From Gammaproteobacteria bacterium (GTDB lineage: Bacteria > Pseudomonadota > Gammaproteobacteria > Pseudomonadales > Azotimanducaceae), in the NCBI GenBank assembly GCA_009839405.1, contig VXPR01000530.1, forward strand, positions 1 to 6,600: a stretch of 6,600 bases of DNA, in the 5' to 3' direction. The position numbers and the translations under genes were made by a program. Below, piece after piece: positions 1 to 6,529 of the stretch (its first letter is position 1; every line of letters begins with the position of its first letter). The notes beneath the pieces were generated by a model. It saw only the letters and a program-made list of their open reading frames with translations. It was not told the DNA's origin and made no database searches.

Positions 1-324
1 GAGATGTGAATACGACACACCCCCGCAACATCGCCCCTGTATCCAAACCAAGGCGACGGCACGTTCGCCGTAGGCGCCGGTGCGGTGCAGGAAGTCGATG
101 CCAGCTTCGGCAGTGACGTCTGTAAACGGCATCGCAGGCGCGTCAACCGCAGGCGCCCTGGGCAGTTGTGGCCCTGCCTGCACGGCTTCCGGTGAGGCTT
201 GCGTATCCTCTTCCCGGCGCAGCAGCAGGACCGCCGCAGCCGTCACGAGCGCCAAACCCGCGGCCACGCCGAGCGACAGCTTCAGTGCGCGCTGAATGCG
301 CGCCTCGCCGGCAACGTCGCTCAC
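1..324 (-). CDS. ASPIC/UnbV (CRTAC1-type) propeller protein, membrane-anchored, N-terminal fragment
   Basis: This reading frame starts at a GTG (324-322) and runs off the left edge after 108 codons without a stop. Residues 9-15 are basic, residues 17-35 form one hydrophobic helix rich in Ala, Leu and Val, and an RREE cluster follows. A Pro/Ala/Gln-rich linker (about 41-65) leads to PFTDVTAEAGIDFLHRTGAYGER (read as residues 66-73 then 74-88), which is the typical opening of secreted CRTAC1/ASPIC-UnbV proteins with FG-GAP/VCBS repeats. I infer a single-pass anchor with a periplasmic propeller. The GTG is preferred because GGGGA lies 10 bases upstream and the hydrophobic anchor follows directly; the frame stays open further upstream but I see no better start. 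It begins 43 bases after gene B and probably shares its transcript. After residue 88 the expected family sequence (LLPETMGGG, then an Asp-rich loop) is absent, so the first 60 bases may be divergent or erroneous. The family is a confident call; the function of the protein is unknown. Confidence 0.72.
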   Translation of the reverse strand, partial: MSDVAGEARIQRALKLSLGVAAGLALVTAAAVLLLRREEDTQASPEAVQAGPQLPRAPAVDAPAMPFTDVTAEAGIDFLHRTGAYGERAVALVWIQGRCCGGVSYSHL

Positions 325-371
325 TTCCGAGCGATCCCCAATGGCCCGTCCGCGCGAAGGGAGGTGGTCAT
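321..371 (-). other. 16-codon bridging ORF between genes B and C, possible translational coupler
   Basis: An ATG at 371-369 overlaps the TGA stop of gene B as ATGA. The frame reads MTTSLRADGPLGIARK, and its own TGA (323-321) overlaps the GTG start of gene C as GTGA. GAGGG lies 10 bases upstream of the ATG. Both junctions are therefore of the termination-reinitiation kind. It could be a coupling device, a chance ORF, or the true N-terminus of gene C cut off by a one-base sequencing indel. The peptide resembles nothing I recognise. Confidence 0.25.
335..339 (-). promoter_or_regulatory. Candidate ribosome binding site of gene C
   Basis: GGGGA on the minus strand ends 10 bases before the GTG at 324. 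It is only a partial Shine-Dalgarno match, but it is the best purine run in this short gap and supports the GTG as the start. Confidence 0.35.
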
Positions 372-3103
372 CGCTGTGCTGCCCTCGAAGATGGGGAGTA
401 GGCGACGTGGCTGGCCCGGGGGGCAGTCAGGTCATAGACGGTCACCGCTTCGGCAGCGTGATTGGCGGCCGGGTCGCGTCGTCTGGCCGCGCTGACGGCG
501 CTGTCGCGGGCGTTGTCGTCGCTGCGGTACTTGGCGTGCAGGGCGCGATGCGCGTTTGCGGCGTCGGCGTCGCCGAGGCGAGCATAGACCTGTGCCAGAC
601 CGTGATGGGCGGCGACGTTCTCGGAGTCAATGGAGAGGGCGAGCTGGTGACGCGCTTCGGCGCGTCGCAACCACTCAAGCTGGTCAGCGCCGGGGCGGGC
701 GAGTTTGGCGCGCTCGAACAACGCCCGGCCAAGGGTGTTTTGCAGGCGGTAGTCGAGCGAAAAGTCGAAGCCCCGTGCTCTGGCCTCTGCGAAGCGTGTC
801 TCCGCCAGGCCAGCAAGAGTCGCAATTGCAGCATCGAACTGGCCGTTCTGAAGCTCCACCAGCCCGCTGAACCATGCGACCGACCACGGATGTGCACCCG
901 CTGCGGCCGCGTCTCTCAGGGACTGTGCCGCTTCGTCGAGGCGCCCCTCGCGCAGCAGCACACGGGCAACGTTGAGCGCGCCTTCCGGACGGCCCAGTTC
1001 GGTCACGGAGCGGAATGCCGACTCGGCCTGGCGCAGTGCGCCGCGATCGGGTTTGGCCAAAAGCCCAATGCCGTAGTCGTTCCACCGCACCCAGGTTGGC
1101 GTTTCAGGAGGGGCTTGGACGACTGAGTCTGCGCCGGCGAGCGGGAACACGACCTCATCGGTCGCAATCGTCACCACCGGCAGGTCATTGCGAACGAACT
1201 CGTCGGCTTGGAAGGCGGCCAGATACATCGTGTCGAACTTGCGGTAGTGCAGGCTTGCGGTGACCACGACCGGCTCCGTGACATCCGCCGGCAGCGTCAG
1301 TCGGTAGTGCACGACGTCGGCGCTGCCAGGGGGGATCTGGTGGTTGTAAAGAGGCGTGAAGATGTCCTCCACGTTGCGCCGGTCGATGCGCCCGCCATCG
1401 CGGTCCAGCACAAAGGAGTTGACGAAGTGGCTCCAGGGATCGACCGCTCCGCTCGAGTCGCGGGAACCACTGTGGCCGAGCAGGCGGTCGCCGCTTGTGG
1501 CCACGACTTCGAGCCAAACCTCGTTGGAATCCGCCGTTCCCTGGGTGAAGTGGTGGCCCAGGGTCAGGGTTCTCAGCACCGCGTCGAGGACGTAGGTAGC
1601 ACCTGGTCGCAAGGCAGGTACTTCGGGGCGCAGCGGCGCGATGGCCGAGGCGTCGATGCCTTCGCCTTCTCGAATTGCGAACAGGTCCACCCGGAGGGCC
1701 CCCTCGAGCACCTGTCGATGCGCTTCGTTCACGTGTTCTGGCATGTCGAGCAGTGCGGGGAGGGCAGTATTGGCCGCGGGAAAGCCATGGCCGTGAACGG
1801 TAAGGCGACCGCTTCCGTCGTTGTCGCGGGCCGCGAAGTCGGTGGACTCGATGAGCGGCATGTGGCAGCCGTTGCAGTTCACCTGCGCTCGCTCCGGATA
1901 GTTGAAGCTCGTCACGCCGTGGCCGGAGACGCCGCTCAAGAGGAACGAGTCGTAGTGGTTCTGGCCGCGCAGCCAGCGGTAGTCGTTGAGCTCTTCCGGG
2001 ATGTGCACCTTGTGACAGGTACCGCAGAACTCGGGGCTGCGGTGCATGGGCTTCAGGAAGGTGCGCTTGTGGAAGTCCGGGTTGGCCTTGATGAGCACGC
2101 CGTTCAGCCATGCCAACACCGGTTGGCGGCTGAACGCGAACGGATAGTGCTCGGGATCGGCGATGGTGTAGTCGGCGTTGCCGCGCAAGGGTTCATCCAC
2201 GCTTTCGATGGCGTGGCAGGCGATGCAAGTGATGCCGGCGGAGGCGGAGGGGTCGCCGTCGTGGTCGAAGTCCGGATCGTCGAAACGGCCGCTGAAGAGC
2301 GGCGCCGGGTCGTGGCATCCGGCACAGAACCGGGCTGCGTGAACGTTGCCGTCCCGTTCGAGCAGCACCGCCCGCGTGTTCAGCACGGAGAAGCGATAGG
2401 CAGGGTTGTTGAACGAGGCGAAGCGGTGTGCGCTGTATTGCCAGTCGGCATGAGCGTCGGCGTGGCAGCCGGCGCAGTAGTCGTTCTGCATCAGCGCTTC
2501 GGCGGGAATGTAGTGGCCGTCGGCAGTGCGCGAGAGTGCGGGATGGAAGCTCACCGGCTCGTCCGCAGGTGGTGCATCCGATCCGGTGATCCAGGCGCCA
2601 GCGACGCCAGCCACGACGCCGAATGCCGCGATGCCGCCGCCGGCAGCCCAGCGAATCGGACGCCCCGCGAGCCGGTGCATGACGAAAAGCCAAGCGACGA
2701 GCACCGGCGTCAAGACGTGCAGCCAATACGCTATGGAACGCCCGAACGGGTGCTGCACCTCGATCAGGGGCATCCCGCGAGTGAGCAGCAGGCCGGTTGC
2801 CAGAAGCACGATGGCCGTGCCGAGCAGGGTCAGGCCCAGTCGCACGGCGAGCCGGTTCGGATGGGGCCAGGCTCGGCGCAGGTGCAGGAAGCCATACACC
2901 AGCACCGGCGCGATGATGATGATTCCGAGCGCCAGATGCCCCAGAAACATGAACTGATAGAGCTGGTCCTCGAGCGCGCTGCCTTGCAGCCATTGCAGGA
3001 AGCTCACGGCGCCGAGATAGGCGGAGTTCACGGTCAGGAGGGCGAAGAGGGCCAGCACGGCGAGCAACAGCCGGCGCAAGCGCGGGCTGACAACCACGGG
3101 CAC
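368..3103 (-). CDS. Membrane-bound multihaem cytochrome: 5 TM helices, five CXXCH haem sites (cytochrome c554-like), beta domain and TPRs
   Basis: The predicted 911-residue protein is a redox carrier at the inner membrane and in the periplasm. Hydrophobic helices lie at about 11-30, 51-75, 87-108, 125-143 and 153-172. The basic loops (RRAWPHPNR, 76-84, and RLAGRPIRW, 144-152) fall on the cytoplasmic side, which puts the rest of the chain in the periplasm. Histidines H56 and H74 in helix 2 and H129 and H143 in helix 4 could bind two b haems. Five haem c motifs follow: C210AGCH, C260AGCH, C293IACH, C360GTCH and C410NGCH, with conserved-looking stretches such as LRGQNHYDSFLLSGVSGHGV (379-398), as in cytochrome c554-type proteins. 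Residues about 470-660 are beta-rich (PWSHFVN at 556-562, YNHQIPPG at 586-593), and about 700-862 hold TPR-like helix pairs. The last 45 residues look disordered. The GTG start at 3103 has no Shine-Dalgarno sequence; the frame is open back to a TAA at 3166-3164, and an ACG at 3163 sits behind a perfect AGGAGG, so the real protein may be 20 residues longer. It probably moves electrons from quinol to periplasmic partners; the acceptor or substrate is unknown. Confidence 0.9.
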   Translation of the reverse strand: MPVVVSPRLRRLLLAVLALFALLTVNSAYLGAVSFLQWLQGSALEDQLYQFMFLGHLALGIIIIAPVLVYGFLHLRRAWPHPNRLAVRLGLTLLGTAIVLLATGLLLTRGMPLIEVQHPFGRSIAYWLHVLTPVLVAWLFVMHRLAGRPIRWAAGGGIAAFGVVAGVAGAWITGSDAPPADEPVSFHPALSRTADGHYIPAEALMQNDYCAGCHADAHADWQYSAHRFASFNNPAYRFSVLNTRAVLLERDGNVHAARFCAGCHDPAPLFSGRFDDPDFDHDGDPSASAGITCIACHAIESVDEPLRGNADYTIADPEHYPFAFSRQPVLAWLNGVLIKANPDFHKRTFLKPMHRSPEFCGTCHKVHIPEELNDYRWLRGQNHYDSFLLSGVSGHGVTSFNYPERAQVNCNGCHMPLIESTDFAARDNDGSGRLTVHGHGFPAANTALPALLDMPEHVNEAHRQVLEGALRVDLFAIREGEGIDASAIAPLRPEVPALRPGATYVLDAVLRTLTLGHHFTQGTADSNEVWLEVVATSGDRLLGHSGSRDSSGAVDPWSHFVNSFVLDRDGGRIDRRNVEDIFTPLYNHQIPPGSADVVHYRLTLPADVTEPVVVTASLHYRKFDTMYLAAFQADEFVRNDLPVVTIATDEVVFPLAGADSVVQAPPETPTWVRWNDYGIGLLAKPDRGALRQAESAFRSVTELGRPEGALNVARVLLREGRLDEAAQSLRDAAAAGAHPWSVAWFSGLVELQNGQFDAAIATLAGLAETRFAEARARGFDFSLDYRLQNTLGRALFERAKLARPGADQLEWLRRAEARHQLALSIDSENVAAHHGLAQVYARLGDADAANAHRALHAKYRSDDNARDSAVSAARRRDPAANHAAEAVTVYDLTAPRASHVAYSPSSRAAQR

Positions 3104-3163
3104 GGCTGGTCGTCTGGGGGCGCCCGGCGCGGGCGCGGCTGGCGATGGTGGCTGGGTTTCCGT
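3104..3163 (-). other. A-B gap that reads in frame with gene B; possible N-terminal extension with an ACG start
   Basis: The 60 bases between the TAA of gene A and the GTG of gene B are open in the frame of gene B and would add 20 residues, rich in Pro and Ala (beginning TETQPPSPAA). The first codon after the TAA is ACG (3163-3161), eight bases from AGGAGG. A single transition would make it ATG. I see no promoter or terminator here, and a basic, proline-rich cytoplasmic leader before the first helix would suit the topology. Either ACG is used as a rare start, or an ATG was lost by mutation or sequencing error and a GTG now serves. Confidence 0.45.
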
Positions 3164-6100
3164 TTACAGCCCCTCCTGGAAGCGCACGTTGTAGCGTGCG
3201 TGCAGGGCGTCGCGCCTGGCAATGCCGGCGTCGTCGAGTCCGGCCGGGACAGGCAGCGGCGCCACGGTGTCGCCATGCTGTGTGTACAGGTCCATGTCGC
3301 GCGCCCAGCCCCGGAACTCCACCGCGAACCAACGCGTCGCGTTCTGAGGCGGGGGTGGAAGCTCCGCAAACTCCACATGCACCTCCTCGCCGCTGCCGAA
3401 GATGGCCAGCGCTCCGTCCTCCTCGCGCACGAGTTCGGTGGCACCGCCGATGGCGGTGTAGTAGCCACGCGCGAGCTTGGCGTCCCAATAGGTCGCGCGC
3501 TTGCCATAGTCGTAGTGCGGCAGACGCTGTGCGCCGGTGGTCCTCTGCGCGAATCCGCTACGTGCCACCCGCGCTTCCACGGGTGTCAGCGTAATGTGGA
3601 CGAGCTCCGGCAGGCGTCGTTCGCGCACCACCTGCACCTTGTCCCAGTAGATCTCCATGTTGGAGCTTAGGCGCAGGGCGTTGGTTCCCCCCGGCAGCTC
3701 CGGGAGCGGCAGCGCCATCTTGCGTGGCATCCCGGCGGGGTAGCCGAACGCAGGGGCGATGGTGTGCCACCTGCCGTCGCCGTCGCGGGCTTCGAGGGTC
3801 GGCGGGTTGTAGCCGAGGCCCGCTTGCCAGGCGGCGAACACGGTCTGCGAATAGGGGTATTCCATCCATGCATCCGCCACGAGCACCGCGTTGTTGCGGG
3901 GCAGCGGGGCATCGAACTCCAAGGTCAGGCGTTGTTCGGGCTTGAGCAAGCCGATGAACCGGGGGTCACGCTCTATGGGCGGAGCGCGTCGGTCGGCTGC
4001 GCTAGCGAGAGCGGTGACGTCCTTGCCGTGGGCGTCGGTGGCGCGGAACGCAACCTGGGCCTCGTCAAGCCGCCAGGTGATGGGGCGGCCCGTGGCGTGC
4101 GGTTCGGCTGTGGCGAGGCGCTCGTCGAGGGCAATGCCCCAACCGGGCGGCAGGTCATAGGCATGCAGGCGCGCGGCGTCGATGTAGGCGGTCTCCTCCA
4201 TCGGCTCGCCGAGCTTGATCTGGTATCGACCATCCTTGACGGCGAGTTGTTCGGCCTTGAGCAGGAAGCGCTCGAATGGTCGTGCCGGCACGGTCTCGCC
4301 AGGAGAGGCGAACAGTCCCATCGCCGCAACGCCGAGCATGTCGCTGACGAAGGCGTGCTCGGTGCCGTTCCACGCGAACAGCACAGGGCAGCTCGCGAGT
4401 TGGCGCTGGGTTTCCGGGATCGCGTGCAACGTACCGACGGCGAGGTCGAGTTCGCTTTGGGACACGCCGTCGGACCAGACGAGCGACACGAAGTCCGCTT
4501 GCTCGAAGCCGCCCAGGCCAACGCTGAGCGGCATGAGGTTTTGGCCGGGTGCGGAGTTGGCGTCGAGGGTGTCGAGCACGGCCCAGTCGCCGGCGAAGCG
4601 GACGCGCACGTGGGTGCCGATGCCGGAGGCGTTGGAGCGCATCTGGTCCGCTTCCGAGCGGCCCGTTGGCGAGAGGGCGAGGAAGGCGTGGCGGCCTGGT
4701 CCCGCGCGCCACAGCTTGAGTCCGTCGGCGCTGGCGGACACCAATGCAGGTCCATTGGCTGGCTGCATCAACACTCGCGTCAGTGCGCTCATTGGCGCGT
4801 CTTCGATGTGTTGCACGGCACCGGTGTCCGGGCGCACGAGGGCGAAGCCCTCGCTCCCGGACAGCAGCAGTTCTGGCCGGGCGTCGCCATCGAAGTCGGC
4901 GACGTCCATGGCACGTGTGGATCGCTGCGTCTCGGCGAGAGACTTCGGTGTCCAAGCGGCATCGCCGCCGGGTTGCGGGGTCCACACCCAGGCCAGCAAC
5001 TGTCCTTGGGCCGTGACGCCGTACACCTCTGGCCGACCGTTTGCGTCGGCATCGGCTACGGCGAGCGCCGCCAATTCCGTGGCGCGCAGCGTGTCCAGAC
5101 CCGGCATGGGCTCGTAGCGCCAGGTGCGGTCGTTGCGCCACACGTCGTGGGGTGGCGCTTGGTTGAGCACGACGATGTCGAGGTCGCGGTCCGCGTCGAG
5201 GTCAGTCGCCAACACCTGCCTTCCCGGACTGCCGCGCAGCCCGTACTCCTCGGCGAGTGGACGGAAGGTGCCGTCGAGGTTGTTGCTGAGCAGTTCGTTG
5301 CCCTCGTCGCCAGTCGAGAGAATATCGAGGTCGCCGTCATGGTCGGCGGCGAAGAGGGCGGCATCCGTGCAGGGCAGGCCTGCACCTTTTTGCGTCAGCT
5401 GCCATTCGCCAGCCGGGGCTTGGCGCCAGAGCTCAACGCCTCTGGCGCCGCAGAGCGTCACGTCGATCAAGCCGTCGTTGTCCATGTCGCCCCAAAGTGC
5501 AGCCCTTGCCGGGGCCGCTTTCGCGAGCGGGTGGTTCGGTGCGTTCGTGAACGTGCCTTGGGGATCGCGTCGGAACACGGCGGTTCTGTCGGGAGCGTTG
5601 GCCATGAGGTCCAGCCCGCCATCGCCGTCGACGTCCGCGACGCTGAGCGCCGCATTGCCCCAGTCGCCGTCGTCGAAGGGGGTGGGCCCCGAGAAAACCG
5701 TTCCTTCGCGCATTGGCTCCGGCTGTCGAACCTTGACGGTGACGGCCGTAGCCTCGGCCTTGGGCCCCATCCGCATGTAGGAGAACGCGGCCAGCCGCGC
5801 CGCAGGGTGCGTCTCGAAGCGCTGGTAGCTGGCGAGCAGCTCGGCCGCCTCGTCCTCGCGCCCGACGCGGCGCAGCGCCTGGGCGCCGGCCCAGTAGGCG
5901 CTGCGCAGATACGGATCGAGTTCGGCGGCACGCAGGAAGAGCGGCGCAGCAGCGGCATGATCGCCTTGTTGCAGGAACGACTGGCCGAGGAAGTACGTGG
6001 CATAGGCATCGTTCGGATCGCCGGAAATCGCCTGCCGGAGCAGGCCCGCAGCCAACTCCGCTTCACCGAGATACAGATGCACGATGCCGCTCGTGTAAAG

Positions 6101-6442
6101 CGCCCGCAGGTGATTCGGCTCGGCGTCGAGCACCTCGCTCAACATGGCGAGCGTCAGCCGTTCGTCGCCTTCCTCCTGCCGGTTCAAGGTGGCGATGGCC
6201 TGGTTCACGCGAGCGTCGAGCCAGTCCGGCGCCAACGCGAGAGCCGCCACGAAGGCCTCTTCCGCGTCGGCATATTGGTAGCGCCCCATCAGGGCAACGC
6301 CTCGGTCGTTGTGCGCCACGGCCTCGTCGGGCGGCGCTGCGCGCTCGTCAACGCCACAGCCGGCGAAGCCCACGGCCAAGGCTGCGGCTAACGCAATGCC
6401 GGCGGCACGCACGGTGGCTCGACTACGGAAAGGTGCGCGCAA
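3164..6442 (-). CDS. Predicted lipoprotein with TPRs, FG-GAP/VCBS beta-propeller and ASPIC/UnbV-like domain
   Basis: This 1092-residue protein is probably a periplasmic or outer-membrane-anchored scaffold. Its start has an arginine-rich n-region, a hydrophobic core at about 13-27 and the lipobox FAGC with C29; Phe at -3 is less usual than Leu. TPRs fill about 43-212 (repeats near 43-76, 111-144, 145-178 and 179-212). Six Asp-rich calcium loops follow at 270-278, 319-327, 367-373, 414-422, 464-472 and 516-524, spaced 47-52 residues apart, as in FG-GAP/VCBS propellers. Residues about 600-685 (SNASGIG, then SVGLGGFEQADFVSLVWSDG) match the ASPIC/UnbV pattern. From C685 (CPVLFAWNGTEHAFVSDMLG) to the end lies a domain often seen after ASPIC domains but with no function I know. 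The start is TTG (6442) with GAGAG six bases upstream; there is no ATG or GTG in frame before the stop at 6514, and the GTG at codon 11 would also leave a usable, shorter signal peptide with a poorer ribosome site. It is the first gene of the apparent operon and ends in the same frame as gene B. No catalytic motif is visible. Confidence 0.88.
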   Translation of the reverse strand: MRAPFRSRATVRAAGIALAAALAVGFAGCGVDERAAPPDEAVAHNDRGVALMGRYQYADAEEAFVAALALAPDWLDARVNQAIATLNRQEEGDERLTLAMLSEVLDAEPNHLRALYTSGIVHLYLGEAELAAGLLRQAISGDPNDAYATYFLGQSFLQQGDHAAAAPLFLRAAELDPYLRSAYWAGAQALRRVGREDEAAELLASYQRFETHPAARLAAFSYMRMGPKAEATAVTVKVRQPEPMREGTVFSGPTPFDDGDWGNAALSVADVDGDGGLDLMANAPDRTAVFRRDPQGTFTNAPNHPLAKAAPARAALWGDMDNDGLIDVTLCGARGVELWRQAPAGEWQLTQKGAGLPCTDAALFAADHDGDLDILSTGDEGNELLSNNLDGTFRPLAEEYGLRGSPGRQVLATDLDADRDLDIVVLNQAPPHDVWRNDRTWRYEPMPGLDTLRATELAALAVADADANGRPEVYGVTAQGQLLAWVWTPQPGGDAAWTPKSLAETQRSTRAMDVADFDGDARPELLLSGSEGFALVRPDTGAVQHIEDAPMSALTRVLMQPANGPALVSASADGLKLWRAGPGRHAFLALSPTGRSEADQMRSNASGIGTHVRVRFAGDWAVLDTLDANSAPGQNLMPLSVGLGGFEQADFVSLVWSDGVSQSELDLAVGTLHAIPETQRQLASCPVLFAWNGTEHAFVSDMLGVAAMGLFASPGETVPARPFERFLLKAEQLAVKDGRYQIKLGEPMEETAYIDAARLHAYDLPPGWGIALDERLATAEPHATGRPITWRLDEAQVAFRATDAHGKDVTALASAADRRAPPIERDPRFIGLLKPEQRLTLEFDAPLPRNNAVLVADAWMEYPYSQTVFAAWQAGLGYNPPTLEARDGDGRWHTIAPAFGYPAGMPRKMALPLPELPGGTNALRLSSNMEIYWDKVQVVRERRLPELVHITLTPVEARVARSGFAQRTTGAQRLPHYDYGKRATYWDAKLARGYYTAIGGATELVREEDGALAIFGSGEEVHVEFAELPPPPQNATRWFAVEFRGWARDMDLYTQHGDTVAPLPVPAGLDDAGIARRDALHARYNVRFQEGL
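3172..3177 (-). promoter_or_regulatory. Perfect Shine-Dalgarno sequence at the end of gene A, serving gene B
   Basis: AGGAGG (followed by GG) lies inside the last codons of gene A (QEGL, then stop). It is eight bases from the ACG at 3163, which is ideal spacing, but 68 bases from the GTG at 3103, which is far too distant. It therefore argues that translation of gene B begins at or very near the TAA of gene A, coupled to termination of A. Confidence 0.6.
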
Positions 6443-6448
6443 GGCAAG

Positions 6449-6453
6449 CTCTC
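6449..6453 (-). promoter_or_regulatory. Candidate ribosome binding site of gene A
   Basis: GAGAG lies six bases before the TTG at 6442. It is the only purine-rich Shine-Dalgarno-like run close to a start that is in frame with the lipoprotein signal peptide, so it decides for the TTG over the GTG at codon 11. Confidence 0.45.
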
Positions 6454-6471
6454 GCTGGCAGTAAGGGCAGC

Positions 6472-6500
6472 ATGATCGACAACCCCATGGCGGCTTGCAA
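6472..6500 (-). promoter_or_regulatory. Weak sigma70-like promoter candidate for the operon
   Basis: On the minus strand TTGCAA (6500-6495) and GATCAT (6477-6472) are separated by 17 bases, each matching the -35 and -10 consensus at four of six positions. Transcription would begin near 6465 and give a leader of roughly 23 bases that includes the GAGAG site. The -35 half sits inside a 14-bp palindrome. Matches this weak occur by chance, so this is a suggestion only. Confidence 0.22.
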
Positions 6501-6504
6501 GCCG
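6491..6504. repeat. 14-bp perfect palindrome, possible operator
   Basis: CGGCTTGCAAGCCG reads the same on both strands and lies 49-62 bases upstream of the TTG start of gene A, overlapping the candidate -35 box. A dimeric regulator could bind here and block or activate transcription. No second copy is visible in the window, and no regulator gene is present to pair it with. Confidence 0.4.
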
Positions 6505-6529
6505 TGCGCCGCTACCGCCAGTCCAGGCC

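Noticed and set aside
296..1126. A 276-codon open frame on the plus strand
   Set aside because: It overlaps the TPR end of gene B and the start of gene C on the opposite strand and has no motif or ribosome site to support it.
2040..2480. A CRISPR array or tandem repeat suggested by recurring GGCAGC/GTGGCA-like words
   Set aside because: These are the reverse complements of the five CXXCH codons in gene B, unevenly spaced and part of the coding frame.
1208..3670. A long open frame of 820 codons on the plus strand
   Set aside because: It lies antisense to genes A and B, has no recognisable domain and low-complexity Gly/Val/Ala/Arg composition, as expected of a GC-rich coding strand read backwards.
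3764..6391. A long open frame of 875 codons on the plus strand
   Set aside because: It is fully antisense to the lipoprotein gene, whose TPR, calcium-loop and ASPIC motifs are clear; the plus-strand product shows none.
6423..6488. A 21-codon leader ORF (MGLSIMLPLLPARACLARTFP would be split across the start of gene A)
   Set aside because: It is in another frame and overlaps the TTG start of gene A by 20 bases. No ribosome site precedes it and the candidate promoter would start within it, so it is probably chance.
6443..6529. A tRNA or other structured RNA in the upstream gap
   Set aside because: Short stems occur (TGGCGG 6488-6493 with CCGCCA 6515-6520), but there is no T-loop, anticodon arm or cloverleaf spacing.
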